Below, in pieces: positions 27,434-36,042 of a stretch of 63,820 bases of DNA. The position numbers were made by a program, and so were the translations under genes. A model generated the notes under the pieces. The model saw only the letters and a list, made by a program, of their open reading frames with translations, had not been told where the DNA came from and ran no database searches. The stretch spans positions 1 to 63,820 of the forward strand of contig JAFYSE010000037.1 in the NCBI GenBank assembly GCA_017546665.1, given 5' to 3'. Each line of letters starts with the position of its first letter. Positions within the stretch are counted from its first letter, which is position 1. Source of the stretch: Clostridia bacterium. GTDB lineage: Bacteria; Bacillota; Clostridia; Oscillospirales; Acutalibacteraceae.

Positions 27434-28546
27434 TTGTCAAACTTTCCTTTTGACTTAAAAAAAATATGTAATATGTTTTCTCTTAACGGAACATTTACAG
27501 AATATGATAAAATCAATAATGGTCACGTTAACAGTACGTTCACCTTGACTTTTGAAGAAGATGGTGAAATTGTAAAATATGTTCTTCAGATGATAAATAC
27601 TGAAGCATTCAAAAATCCCGAAGGACTTATGAATAATATTGTGGCCGTTACAAACCATATCCGTAAAAAGAACGAGGAGTTAAACATTCCATGGGCAGAC
27701 CGTGGAACGCTCACTTTCCTTCCTTGTAAAGACGGTAAATATTTCTATATTGACGAGAAGAACAACTGTTGGAGAGTTTATAGATTCATAGATGATGTTT
27801 TCACCTACAATGTTATTGACGATGAACAGGTTTTCTTGAATGCCGGTATAGCTTTCGGTGATTTTCAGAATCTTCTTTCCGACTTTGATGGCTCTACTCT
27901 CTATGAAACCATCGAAAAATTCCACAATACTGCATCACGTGTGGAAAATCTTAAAAATGCAATCCTCGAAAACCGTGCAGGAAGACTTGATAGTGTAAAA
28001 GATGAAATCGAGTTTGCATTAAGTCACGAAGAAGAAGCGCACGTTCTTGTTGACTTGATTGACGAGGGTAAACTTCCATTGAGAGTTACTCACAACGACA
28101 CAAAGCTCAACAACATTCTTTTTGACAAAGATTCAAACAAGGGAATTTGCATTATTGACCTTGATACCGTTATGCCAGGTCTTTCACTTTATGACTTCGG
28201 CGACAGTATCCGTTTCGGTGCAAACACGGCATCAGAAGATGAAAAAGACCTTTCGAAGGTAAGCTTAAGTCTTTCACTTTATGAAGCTTATGTTAAGGGC
28301 TATCTCAGCAGTGCAAAAGATGCTTTGACAGACCTTGAAAAAGAACTTCTTCCCATGGGTGCAAAAATGATGACCTATGAATGTGGAATTCGATTCCTTA
28401 CTGATTATCTCAACGGCGACATTTATTTCCACACCGATTATCCTGAACACAACCTTGACCGTTGTCATACACAATTTGAACTTGTTAAAGACATAGAACG
28501 CAAGTGGACAGAAATGCAGGAAATCACTAAAAAATACAGTTTATAA
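27434..28546 (+). CDS. APH-fold sugar kinase (N-acetylhexosamine kinase-like)
   Basis: A 370-residue phosphotransferase of the aminoglycoside phosphotransferase/choline kinase fold. The Brenner-type catalytic loop is THNDTKLNNILFD and the metal motif is IIDLDTVMPG followed by YDFGDSIRFG. This combination, and the NGHVNSTFTL N-terminal ATP loop, resemble NahK/LnpB kinases that phosphorylate GlcNAc or GalNAc at the anomeric carbon; that substrate is inferred. TTG 27434 is preferred as start because GAGGTG (27422-27427) is ideally spaced from it, whereas the GTG 27425 overlaps that site. It is monocistronic with its own promoter and terminator. Confidence 0.82.
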   Translation: MSNFPFDLKKICNMFSLNGTFTEYDKINNGHVNSTFTLTFEEDGEIVKYVLQMINTEAFKNPEGLMNNIVAVTNHIRKKNEELNIPWADRGTLTFLPCKDGKYFYIDEKNNCWRVYRFIDDVFTYNVIDDEQVFLNAGIAFGDFQNLLSDFDGSTLYETIEKFHNTASRVENLKNAILENRAGRLDSVKDEIEFALSHEEEAHVLVDLIDEGKLPLRVTHNDTKLNNILFDKDSNKGICIIDLDTVMPGLSLYDFGDSIRFGANTASEDEKDLSKVSLSLSLYEAYVKGYLSSAKDALTDLEKELLPMGAKMMTYECGIRFLTDYLNGDIYFHTDYPEHNLDRCHTQFELVKDIERKWTEMQEITKKYSL

Positions 28547-28555
28547 AATTAGGCT

Positions 28556-28590
28556 AAAACTCCTATTCCACATAGGAGTTTTATTTTTCT
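28556..28590 (+). terminator. Terminator of the sugar kinase gene
   Basis: AAAACTCCTA / TAGGAGTTTT with a 6-nt loop (28557-28582), followed by ATTTTTCT. Confidence 0.9.
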
Positions 28591-28595
28591 ATCCC

Positions 28596-28624
28596 TTGAA
28601 AATATGGTACCGTAATGATATAAT
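28596..28624 (+). promoter_or_regulatory. Promoter of the yhcH-serine dehydratase operon
   Basis: TTGAAA (28596-28601), a 17-nt spacer, TATAAT (28619-28624); a ribosome site AAGGTGAT precedes ATG 28663. Confidence 0.88.
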
Positions 28625-28662
28625 GAGAACAATAAATCAACTTTTGGAAAAGGTGATGTTTT

Positions 28663-29106
28663 ATGATTTTTGACACATTGGAAAACATAAAGAATTATGA
28701 GGGTCTTGGCAGAGTCTATATTGCTCTTGATTTCCTTTCTAAAACCGATTTTTCTCAAATGGATTTGGGAAGATATGAGCTTGATGGGGATAATATTTTC
28801 TATATGGTACAGACTTATGAAACCGACCCCGACAAAACCATTTCCGAGGCACATAAAAAGTATATTGACATTCAATTTATGGTTAATGGTGAAGAAATCA
28901 TAGGTGTTGCGCCTATTTCCTGCGAAAAGATTGAAACTGAAGCAAAACCCGAAAACGATGTATGGTTTTATGAATGCAAAACAGAGCCATTAACACTTTT
29001 TAGTGGTAGTTTTATGGTGCTTTATCCCAACGATTTACACTGTCCCGGCGTGGCAGTTAATGAGCCAAAAACCTGCCATAAAGTAGTAGTGAAGGTGAAA
29101 GTATGA
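28663..29106 (+). CDS. YhcH/YjgK/YiaL family cupin-like protein (NanQ-type)
   Basis: A 147-residue beta-barrel protein of the DUF386 family. The hallmark HKKYIDIQFMVNGEE is present, with a late FMVLYPNDLHCPG metal-site region and HKVVVKVKV at the end. Known members act on sugars, e.g. as a sialic acid anomerase (NanQ) or EbgC; the substrate here is unknown. Its stop overlaps the start of the serine dehydratase gene (ATGA), so the two are coupled. Confidence 0.88.
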   Translation: MIFDTLENIKNYEGLGRVYIALDFLSKTDFSQMDLGRYELDGDNIFYMVQTYETDPDKTISEAHKKYIDIQFMVNGEEIIGVAPISCEKIETEAKPENDVWFYECKTEPLTLFSGSFMVLYPNDLHCPGVAVNEPKTCHKVVVKVKV

Positions 29107-30536
29107 TTAACAATATTTATTCAAAAAAGATAACTGAACTCCGTGAAAAAAGTGGAATGTCACAGTCAGGACTTGCGGACAGAGTAAATACTGATACAGA
29201 AGCTGTCATCTCGTGGGAAAATGGCGAAGTTGTGCCTTCTGCCGAAGAATTTTACAAAATGGCAAAGCTTTTTGAGGTTTCAATGGACGTTTTCTTTGAG
29301 GCTGAACAACCCAAATCGGAAAGAGAATCACTCAAGGGAATGGAATCTCTTAACCAACTTTACAGAATTGGCAGAGGTCCATCAAGCTCCCACACAATGG
29401 GTCCTGAAAAGGCTTGTGTTCTCTTTAAAAATAACAATCCTGACGCAGACGATTTCAAGGCTATTCTCTATGGCTCACTTGCAAAAACAGGTAAGGGACA
29501 CTGTACTGACACGGTTATCGAGAGCACTCTTTCCCCTATTCCTTGCAAGGTTGAATTTGACTATCTCAAAACAGATATTGAACATCCTAACACAATGGAT
29601 TTGTATGCTTATAAAAATGGTGAACAGACTGATTTCATCCGTGTTTTCAGTGTTGGTGGCGGACGAATTGAGTTTGAGGGAAGTTCTTCTGCAAAAGAAC
29701 CCATCGTTTATGAATTAAGCACATTCAAAGACATTAAGGCTTATTGTAAAGAGAAAAAATACAGACTTTGGCAATATGTCCAAGAGGTTGAGGGTGAATA
29801 CATCTGGGATTACCTTGCAGAAGTTTGGAAGACAATGAAGGATGCTGTTGAACGAGGTATTGAAGACGAAGGTATCCTTCCGGGTGGTCTTGATGTGCAG
29901 AAAAAGGCAAAATATCTTTACAATATGGAACATATTGGCGAAAGTGCAGAAACAAGGGAAAATCGTGAGGTTTGTTCCTATGCTTTTGCAGTAAGTGAGC
30001 AAAATGCATCAGGTGGAAAAATCGTTACCGCTCCAACTTGTGGTGCGTCAGGTGTTGTACCTGCTGTGCTTTACTATATGCAATTAAAACACGGCTTTAC
30101 TGACCGTCAGATATTACAAGCCCTTGCAACAGGTGGACTTATTGGTAATCTTATTAAGACAAATGCATCCATTTCAGGTGCAGAATGTGGCTGTCAGGCA
30201 GAAATCGGTACAGCTTGTGCTATGGCCGCCGCTGCATTGGGTGAACTTTTCGGACTCAAACGTGGTAAAATTGAATATTCTGCCGAAATTGCTATTGAGC
30301 ATCACTTGGGACTTACTTGCGACCCAATTTGCGGTCTTGTGCAAATTCCTTGCATTGAGAGAAATGCAGTTGCTGCTATGAGGGCAATAAACGCAGTTAA
30401 TCTTGCGAGTTTTTTGAGTGAAACAAGAAAAATTTCACTTGATAATGTTATTACAACTATGAAGAAAACTGGTATGGATATCCACGCAGCATATCGTGAA
30501 ACAAGCGAAGGTGGACTTGCAACCTTGGACATATAG
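29103..30536 (+). CDS. HTH-fused iron-sulfur L-serine dehydratase (single chain)
   Basis: A 477-residue protein. Residues ~7-65 form an XRE-type helix-turn-helix (ITELREKSGMSQSGLADRV, then ISWENGEVVPSAEEFYKMAKLF). From ~residue 80 a complete single-chain L-serine ammonia-lyase follows: the beta domain with GPSSSHTMGP, and the alpha domain with TAPTCGASGVVPAVLYY, AECGCQAEIG and TCDPICGLVQIPC, the cysteines expected to hold the 4Fe-4S cluster. It deaminates serine to pyruvate and ammonia. The DNA-binding module is not part of the normal family, so autoregulation or serine-responsive control is possible but unproven. It ends in TAG. The GH43-like gene follows 9 bp later. Confidence 0.92.
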   Translation: MINNIYSKKITELREKSGMSQSGLADRVNTDTEAVISWENGEVVPSAEEFYKMAKLFEVSMDVFFEAEQPKSERESLKGMESLNQLYRIGRGPSSSHTMGPEKACVLFKNNNPDADDFKAILYGSLAKTGKGHCTDTVIESTLSPIPCKVEFDYLKTDIEHPNTMDLYAYKNGEQTDFIRVFSVGGGRIEFEGSSSAKEPIVYELSTFKDIKAYCKEKKYRLWQYVQEVEGEYIWDYLAEVWKTMKDAVERGIEDEGILPGGLDVQKKAKYLYNMEHIGESAETRENREVCSYAFAVSEQNASGGKIVTAPTCGASGVVPAVLYYMQLKHGFTDRQILQALATGGLIGNLIKTNASISGAECGCQAEIGTACAMAAAALGELFGLKRGKIEYSAEIAIEHHLGLTCDPICGLVQIPCIERNAVAAMRAINAVNLASFLSETRKISLDNVITTMKKTGMDIHAAYRETSEGGLATLDI

Positions 30537-30545
30537 GAGAATATT

Positions 30546-31469
30546 ATGCCATACTTATTTACACACTTTAAAGAAAAATACACTCCTGATGGTGAACAGG
30601 TTTATTTTGGAATTAGTCGTGACGGACTTAACTGGGAACAAGTTAATAACGGAAACCCTATTCTTACAGCTGAATTAGGTGAAAAAGGTTGTCGTGATAT
30701 TGAGATTATCCGTCTTAAAACAGGTGGTTTTGTAATTCTCACAACGGATTTGTGTGTCGCCTATCGTTACGACGAAAATCTTCAACTTGATTGGTCAAAC
30801 ATCAACAGAACAGGTAGCAAATGTTTGAGAATGTGGAAAACAGATGACCTAATAAATTTCAGCGAAGAAAGACTTGTGTATTTCGGTCGTGACGACTTCG
30901 GTTGTATGTGGGCACCTGAAATTTTTTACGATGAATTCAATGACGAATATCTTGTTCATTGGGGTTCGACTGTTGCAGAAGATGATTATAAGCACATGTC
31001 AATTTATTGCTCTGTGACAAAGGATTTTGAAACATTCTCAATGCCAAAGTTATTCTTCACAAAGGACAACGAAATTCTTGATACACATATTCAAAAGGTT
31101 GGTGATACATATCACCTTTTCTATAAAAATGCACATAATCCGTCAATGAATATGCATGCACTATCCAACAATCTTTACGGACCTTTTAAGCATGATGAAA
31201 AGTTGGAAGAATATATGCATAATCTTGACAAGCCAGGTTCATACGAAGCACCGACAGTTTACACTCTCCCTGACGGAAGATGGTGCTTGATGCTCGATTT
31301 CTTTGGTTGTGAAAAAGAAAAAATGGGCTATGTGCCATTTATCTCCTCAAAGCCGGGTGACACGGATTTTACTCGTTGTCCTGAATTAGTTTCTTTCCCA
31401 TACGGATTTAAGCACGGTGGTGTAATTGAAATTACTGATGAGGAATATGAAAGACTTAAAAACATGTAA
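30546..31469 (+). CDS. GH43-like five-bladed beta-propeller glycosidase
   Basis: A 307-residue protein without signal peptide, related to family 43 glycoside hydrolases/arabinanases. Supporting segments are YFGISRDGLNWEQV, CRDIEIIRL, MWAPEIFYDEFNDEYLVHW and SYEAPTVYTLPDGRW, in the spacing of propeller blades. Candidate acidic catalytic residues are the D in CRDIEI and the E in both WAPEI and YEAPT, but assignment is uncertain. A cytoplasmic location implies action on imported oligosaccharides. It is the last gene of the 28663-31469 operon. Confidence 0.8.
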   Translation: MPYLFTHFKEKYTPDGEQVYFGISRDGLNWEQVNNGNPILTAELGEKGCRDIEIIRLKTGGFVILTTDLCVAYRYDENLQLDWSNINRTGSKCLRMWKTDDLINFSEERLVYFGRDDFGCMWAPEIFYDEFNDEYLVHWGSTVAEDDYKHMSIYCSVTKDFETFSMPKLFFTKDNEILDTHIQKVGDTYHLFYKNAHNPSMNMHALSNNLYGPFKHDEKLEEYMHNLDKPGSYEAPTVYTLPDGRWCLMLDFFGCEKEKMGYVPFISSKPGDTDFTRCPELVSFPYGFKHGGVIEITDEEYERLKNM

Positions 31470-31472
31470 AAA

Positions 31473-31500
31473 TAAACCGTAGGAGTCCTACGGTTTTCTT
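31473..31500. terminator. Terminator after the GH43-like gene
   Basis: AACCGTAGG / CCTACGGTT with a 3-nt loop followed by TTCTTTTATT on the + strand. It sits between convergent genes and may serve both. Confidence 0.85.
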
Positions 31501-32514
31501 TTATTCTTCTGTATTTTCCATGGGTTGTATTTCGTCAATGGATTCAACGACTAATGGCTTTTGAACTTCTTCCTGCTGTTTTTGTGTTCTTTCGTCAAGC
31601 CATTCTATAATGTCGGCATAGACCTCATCACGATTTATTTCGTTGAGAATTTCATGACGTGCACCCTCATAGATTTTCATCGAAACATTTCGATGCCCCG
31701 TCTTTTTGAGCATTCTGTAAACTTCTTTTACACCTTTGGAATAATCGCCTACAGGGTCCATTGAACCTGAAATCAGAAAAATAGGCATACTCAAAGGAAT
31801 GGTGTTATACCAGCGTCGTGTTGAAACCTGTTTAAGGGTGGTGAAAAGCACTTTCATACCACTAACGGTATATTTATACCCACACAGCTCGTCGGCAATA
31901 ATTTTATCAACCTCTGCTTCATCCCTTGTGGACCAATCTCGTTCCGTTCTTTTCTTTGTTTTACGATTATATGCACCAAAAGCAATAGTATCCAACACAT
32001 CCGAGCGATGCATAGGGCCGTTTTGTTTAATCATAGCATTTGCAATTAAAAGTCCCACACCTAAGGCAGGGTTTTCACCACTTGTACCGCTATAAATTAC
32101 ACCATCCAGAAGGTACCCGTATTTCGCAGTATATTTTCTTGCAATAAGGCTACCCATTCCATGTCCAAGCATAAAAAACGGCAAATTGGGATACTCTGAC
32201 TTTGCCATATCAGATACTGCTTTAAGGTCATCAATAAAGGTTTCTTCCCCATTCTCCTCACCAAAAAAGCCCAGCATATCCCTGTCCTTAACAGATGCAC
32301 CATGTCCCACATGGTCACTAATAAACACAGCATAACCCGCCTTGCAGAGTTCAAGAGCAAATCGGGAATAACGATTTGAATATTCTGCCATACCATGAGA
32401 AATCTGCACAACACCCTTTATTGAGCCATAGTCAATGGGTGCTGCACTCTGTGCATATATGTCGGAAAGTCCTGAAACTGAGGGGAATGTATATTCTTTA
32501 GTTAAGAATTCCAC
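31501..32514 (-). CDS. Alpha/beta hydrolase, monoacylglycerol lipase-like
   Basis: A 337-residue serine hydrolase of the Hydrolase_4/monoglyceride lipase group. The oxyanion region is QISHGMAEYSNRYSRFA, the nucleophile elbow GHGMGSL, the acid is in SGSMDPVGDYSKGV and the histidine in YEGARHEILNEIN. No signal peptide or lipobox is seen, so it is presumably cytosolic. The C-terminal ~35 residues are charged and probably disordered. The substrate (monoglyceride or lysophospholipid) is inferred from family. Confidence 0.88.
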   Translation of the reverse strand: MEFLTKEYTFPSVSGLSDIYAQSAAPIDYGSIKGVVQISHGMAEYSNRYSRFALELCKAGYAVFISDHVGHGASVKDRDMLGFFGEENGEETFIDDLKAVSDMAKSEYPNLPFFMLGHGMGSLIARKYTAKYGYLLDGVIYSGTSGENPALGVGLLIANAMIKQNGPMHRSDVLDTIAFGAYNRKTKKRTERDWSTRDEAEVDKIIADELCGYKYTVSGMKVLFTTLKQVSTRRWYNTIPLSMPIFLISGSMDPVGDYSKGVKEVYRMLKKTGHRNVSMKIYEGARHEILNEINRDEVYADIIEWLDERTQKQQEEVQKPLVVESIDEIQPMENTEE

Positions 32515-32651
32515 AAAATCACCTTTAAAACATCAATTTACTTTTATATTATATCACAGCAAAACGCATTTTTCTATAATTTAGCAACATTTTAGGCATA
32601 TATGACAAGTAGCACCATGAATAATTATAGAAAAAGCCCAAAGCAGAAAAG

Positions 32652-32680
32652 TTGAAAATATCAAATGATTATGGTAAAAT
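32652..32680 (+). promoter_or_regulatory. Promoter of tRNA-Ala
   Basis: TTGAAA (32652-32657), a 17-nt spacer, TAAAAT (32675-32680). The rest of 32515-32650 shows nothing I recognise. Confidence 0.75.
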
Positions 32681-32726
32681 AATCTCCACTTCTTAACTAT
32701 TCACTATTATTTCTTACTTAGAATTT

Positions 32727-32802
32727 GGGGCATTAGCGCAGTTGGGAGCGCATCACACTGGCAGTGTGGGGGTCAGGGGTTCAAGTCCCCTATGCTCCAC
32801 CA
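32727..32802 (+). tRNA. tRNA-Ala (anticodon GGC)
   Basis: A 76-nt cloverleaf including encoded CCA. Acceptor GGGGCAT pairs with ATGCTCC giving the G3-U70 alanine identity pair; the anticodon loop is CTGGCAG; the T arm is AGGGG-TTCAAGT-CCCCT. Confidence 0.96.
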
Positions 32803-32805
32803 AGA

Positions 32806-32832
32806 AAGCCCATCCGTTTGGATGGGTTTTCT
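32806..32832 (+). terminator. Terminator of tRNA-Ala
   Basis: CCCATCC / GGATGGG with GTTT loop, followed by TTTTCTTTT. Confidence 0.88.
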
Positions 32833-32871
32833 TTTGTGCTTACAACTTACTTTTGTCAAAAGACAAATTAT

Positions 32872-33603
32872 CTAACAAAGTTCCTTTTCTATTTCATAAT
32901 AATACTTATCGTATTCTTCTTCAAACCACCAATCATTTTTGAAAATACGATTTTCGATAGTTTCAAGTTTTTTCGGCATTTTCCCTTTGAAGTATTTTGT
33001 TTTTATCAATTCCAGAAGTTCGGCAGTTAACGGCTTTTCTTTATTCTTTGCCGCCGCAAGAGTTTCTTCAAGTCTGTGACCGTAAGATGTAAGATAAGCG
33101 TGCAGACCGTCCGATGCCATTTCTTCAAGGAATAATTCAAGCAGTTCATCTTCTGTCATAGGCTCATCTTCGTCAGCATCTGTATTTAATGTAAGAGAAG
33201 GTTTTATTTCATCGACAACATAAGGTTTTAACTTTTGCCAATTAGCAGAGAGCCCCCTGAATCCAAGAGCCTCCTCATAATTTTCAACTTCATTACAAAG
33301 ATTAATCAGATATTCTTTTCCCTTTTCGATTTCGCCTTTGTTTATATAATATTCCCCTAATCTGAACCACAGTGTAACCTCATCACTAATATATTTAAGA
33401 TATTTATTTTCATCTATTTCAAGATATATCAAACAAGCAATATCGTATTTATTTTTAGTTATCAGTTCTTCTGCATAGTTTATCATAATCATACCCAGAT
33501 AATCGGCTGATTTATATTTTTTGATAAACTTCGCAACATCCTTTTGAGTCACAAAACCATCCATTTGCGCCAGCAGGTCTTCAATCATAATTATTTTAGC
33601 CAT
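32872..33603 (-). CDS. Uncharacterised helical (TPR-like) acidic protein
   Basis: A 243-residue protein I do not recognise. The first ~130 residues read as paired helices of TPR/SEL1 flavour (YAEELITKNKYDIACLIYLE, then FRLGEYYINKGEIEKGKEYL). A very acidic linker follows (DADEDEPMTEDELLELFLEE), then a basic C-terminal part rich in Tyr and Trp. No signal or membrane segment is seen. The start is ATG 33603 with AGGA upstream; ATG 33612 is possible. It lies alone between tRNA-Ala and the hairpin array, perhaps the last chromosomal gene before the mobile element. Confidence 0.6.
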   Translation of the reverse strand: MAKIIMIEDLLAQMDGFVTQKDVAKFIKKYKSADYLGMIMINYAEELITKNKYDIACLIYLEIDENKYLKYISDEVTLWFRLGEYYINKGEIEKGKEYLINLCNEVENYEEALGFRGLSANWQKLKPYVVDEIKPSLTLNTDADEDEPMTEDELLELFLEEMASDGLHAYLTSYGHRLEETLAAAKNKEKPLTAELLELIKTKYFKGKMPKKLETIENRIFKNDWWFEEEYDKYYYEIEKELC

Positions 33604-33752
33604 AACAAACATCCTAATAAAATATTATTTGTTGAGATAATCATATCACACCTGACAGGAAATTACAACCAAGCGAAGTCATTCCGTTAGCACGAAGGGC
33701 GACAATCAAGGCGGAGCCTTGGATATCATCAATTCATAATAAATAATTTAAA

Positions 33753-33921
33753 GTGAAATATGGCTTACGCCATATGAAATAATCCTGACGGATTATGAAA
33801 TATTTTGACTTGAGTCAAAATGTGAAATGAAATTCGCCATAACATTTGTGACGCAAATATTTCATACGCCTCAGCGTATTTCACAGCGAAGCTATTTCAC
33901 TCGCCGAAAGGCGAATTTCAC
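33753..33921. repeat. Array of seven mini-hairpins with GTGAAAT / ATTTCAC linkers
   Basis: Seven perfect short hairpins in a row: 33758-33775, 33781-33794, 33802-33821, 33844-33858, 33866-33877, 33885-33893 and 33901-33914. Linkers in the left half read GTGAAAT or ATGAAAT; in the right half they read ATTTCAT or ATTTCAC, the exact complements. The whole unit could therefore close into a multi-branched structure. No open frame fits it. The flanking 33604-33750 contains nothing else recognisable. Confidence 0.7.
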
Positions 33922-33930
33922 TGAAAAAGA

Positions 33931-33956
33931 AAAGACAAGTCTTTCGACTTGTCTTT
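33931..33956. terminator. Bidirectional-looking terminator beside hairpin array
   Basis: AAAGACAAGTC / GACTTGTCTTT, 11-bp stem with TTTC loop. It is followed by CTTTTTC on + and TTCTTTTTCAG on -. Confidence 0.75.
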
Positions 33957-33963
33957 CTTTTTC

Positions 33964-34140
33964 TGGAGGCGACAATCGGATTTGACAACCTTCTTCGGCT
34001 ACGCCTTGAATGTTGATGGCTCGGTGACCCAATTTCTTCGAAATTCGGTACCCGCCTCACCACTTCTCGCTAAAAACAGTTCACCGAACTGTTTTCTTAA
34101 CGCTCGAACCCAAGGGTTCAAATCCTCTTTTATTCACAAA
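33964..34140. other. tRNA-like debris / possible integration scar
   Basis: Directly after the terminator comes TGGAGGCGACAATCGGATTTGA, which read on the minus strand is a tRNA 3' end (CGCCTCCA preceded by a T-loop-like TCAAATCCGAT). The homology breaks off in the T loop. A second tRNA T-arm-like stretch, GAACCCAAGGGTTCAAATCC, lies at about 34105-34124 on the + strand. No complete cloverleaf can be folded from either. It could be the remains of tRNA genes used as integration sites. Confidence 0.4.
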
Positions 34141-34142
34141 CT

Positions 34143-34182
34143 AAAAATAGAAACCAGACCGATTGGTCTGGTTTCTATTTTT
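34143..34182. terminator. 18-bp perfect hairpin terminator
   Basis: AAAAATAGAAACCAGACC paired with GGTCTGGTTTCTATTTTT around a GATT loop; A and T tracts make it work on both strands. It is followed by TGGAGGTACGTCTCAC, again in the position where a tRNA 3' end would lie. From 34200 to 34419 nothing else is recognised. Confidence 0.8.
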
Positions 34183-34419
34183 GGAGGTACGTCTCACTTT
34201 TGAACCGGGCATCTAAATTTTGAAAATTACCGATTCAGGACCGTCCTCCTTTCATCCTCTAAATTATAGCACAAAAAGCCTTATTTTTCAATACTTTTTA
34301 CACAATTCCTTAAAATTTTTGAATATATTTTTTTGCCTGATTTTTTCTAAGAAGATATCTATAAAAGAATAGGAGCACAAAGTTTATTACTAACTTTGCG
34401 CTCCACTTAAGAAAGGAGT

Positions 34420-36042
34420 TTATGTCATATCTTCAAGTGATTCTGTCATTTCAAAACCACCCTTAAATATTATAATAATTGTTTTGTTACTCATTACTCT
34501 TATACACTCAATAGTTCTCCTGACAATTAAATCATCATACTCTTCAATAGCAAAGTTTGAGGTTTTTAAAATATCAGTTAATCTGTTTATTTCAGAACCA
34601 CTTTCATTTGTGCTTGCCGATGTTGCTTCCAATACTTCAAGCTGTTCTCTCAACACCTTTACTTTTGCGAATATTTTTTCTACTTCTTCAAGATACTTAC
34701 TTTTATCACCCTCAGTTGTTGCAGCCTTCATCATATAATCTTCTGCTTCATCCTGAAGTTGTTTGATATTTAATTTTATGTTGTAAATATTTAAGCTTGT
34801 ATCATCTTCCGTTATTCCATATTCGAGTGATGCTTTCATTGCATTATAAATATCTTCCTTTGATGGAGATATTTTAGATAATGCCCTGCATATTGCAGCG
34901 TGTAGCTTTTCTTCTCGAACACCTGAAGATTTATTACAAAACTTTGTTCCATTTTCTATTCTGTTTATACATCTCCAATATACCTTTTTTCTTCCATTGT
35001 CATATTTAACATTTCGCCTGTAACTGCTACCACACTCACCACAAATCAACACATCTGACAGAGCATATTTTGAATTATACTTTCCTAATTCTGTAGTACC
35101 CTGATTTGATTTTTTCCTTTTTGAGTTTCGTTTAGCAGTTTCAGCCTGAACAAGCTTAAATACTTCTCTGCTTACAATAGGTGTATGATTATTGCTGATT
35201 AGATATTTCGGAAGCTCGCCATTATTCTTTTTGGTTTTCTTGCTTATGCAATCTACCGAATATGTTTTTTGCATCAACATATCACCTATGTATTTTTCAT
35301 TAGATAACGTTCTTTGTACCCCTCTTTCATTCCATTCATTACCTCTTCTTGTAATCGCTCCCTGCTCATTTAAGTAATCGGCTATCTTCCTTGTACTATA
35401 TCCGTCAAGATAAAGGTCGAACATCTTTTTTACATATTCAGCTTCTTCAGGAACAACTTCCGGTTCACCGTTTTCACCTTTTCTATATCCATAGGTATTA
35501 AAATGAAATCCGAAGGTGCCGTTTTTCATTCTTTGACGAACACCCCATTTAACATTGGCACTTATATTTTCACTTTCAGATTGAGCCATAACGCTATACA
35601 ATCCGATAAACATTTCACTATCGGTGGTCAAAGTATCAATATTCTGTTCTTCAAAATAAACACCTATGTTCATAGCCTTAAGTTTTCTTACATATTTCAG
35701 ACTATCAACTGTATTTCGTGCAAAACGGGATACTGATTTTGTGAGAATGAGGTCAATCTTACCTTTTTCACAATCTCTTATCATATCCTTAAATCGTTCT
35801 CGCTTTGAAACAACTGTTCCTGTGATACCTTCATCAGCATAAATACCAACAAAGTGCCATTTAGGATTTTTGCAAATATGGTCTGTATAGTATTCTACCT
35901 GTGCTTCGTAACTCTGAAGCTGGTCATCAGAATCAGTTGAAACACGACAATAAGCAGCAACGTTAATCTGCTTGTATTCATTTTTATTGGTTGTCAAAAG
36001 CGGATTTGCTTCAATTTTCGTCACAGTTCTAACAGGCTGCAT
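34420..36042 (-). CDS. Large serine recombinase (site-specific integrase), 540 aa
   Basis: A complete large serine recombinase: catalytic resolvase domain (about 28-175) with the nucleophile serine in AAYCRVSTDSDDQ and the YADEGITGT and SVSRFARN blocks, a Recombinase domain (PF07508-type, FGFHFNTYGYRKGENG onward), a zinc ribbon (CGECGSSYRRN ... CINRIENG), and a long coiled coil (about 410-480). It cuts and rejoins att sites with a 2-bp stagger. It is the third of three overlapping genes (14-bp overlap with the one upstream), so all three are made together. Confidence 0.93.
   Translation of the reverse strand: MQPVRTVTKIEANPLLTTNKNEYKQINVAAYCRVSTDSDDQLQSYEAQVEYYTDHICKNPKWHFVGIYADEGITGTVVSKRERFKDMIRDCEKGKIDLILTKSVSRFARNTVDSLKYVRKLKAMNIGVYFEEQNIDTLTTDSEMFIGLYSVMAQSESENISANVKWGVRQRMKNGTFGFHFNTYGYRKGENGEPEVVPEEAEYVKKMFDLYLDGYSTRKIADYLNEQGAITRRGNEWNERGVQRTLSNEKYIGDMLMQKTYSVDCISKKTKKNNGELPKYLISNNHTPIVSREVFKLVQAETAKRNSKRKKSNQGTTELGKYNSKYALSDVLICGECGSSYRRNVKYDNGRKKVYWRCINRIENGTKFCNKSSGVREEKLHAAICRALSKISPSKEDIYNAMKASLEYGITEDDTSLNIYNIKLNIKQLQDEAEDYMMKAATTEGDKSKYLEEVEKIFAKVKVLREQLEVLEATSASTNESGSEINRLTDILKTSNFAIEEYDDLIVRRTIECIRVMSNKTIIIIFKGGFEMTESLEDMT

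Noticed and set aside
29103-29106. Frameshift between the YhcH-like and serine dehydratase genes
   Set aside because: It is an ordinary ATGA stop/start overlap; both proteins are complete.
33753-33921. CRISPR array
   Set aside because: The repeated units are hairpins of different sequence with 5-12 nt linkers; there is no constant repeat with unique spacers and no cas gene in the window.
33949-34203. 84-codon + strand frame across hairpins and tRNA-like debris
   Set aside because: It translates a terminator palindrome and has no ribosome site or protein-like pattern.
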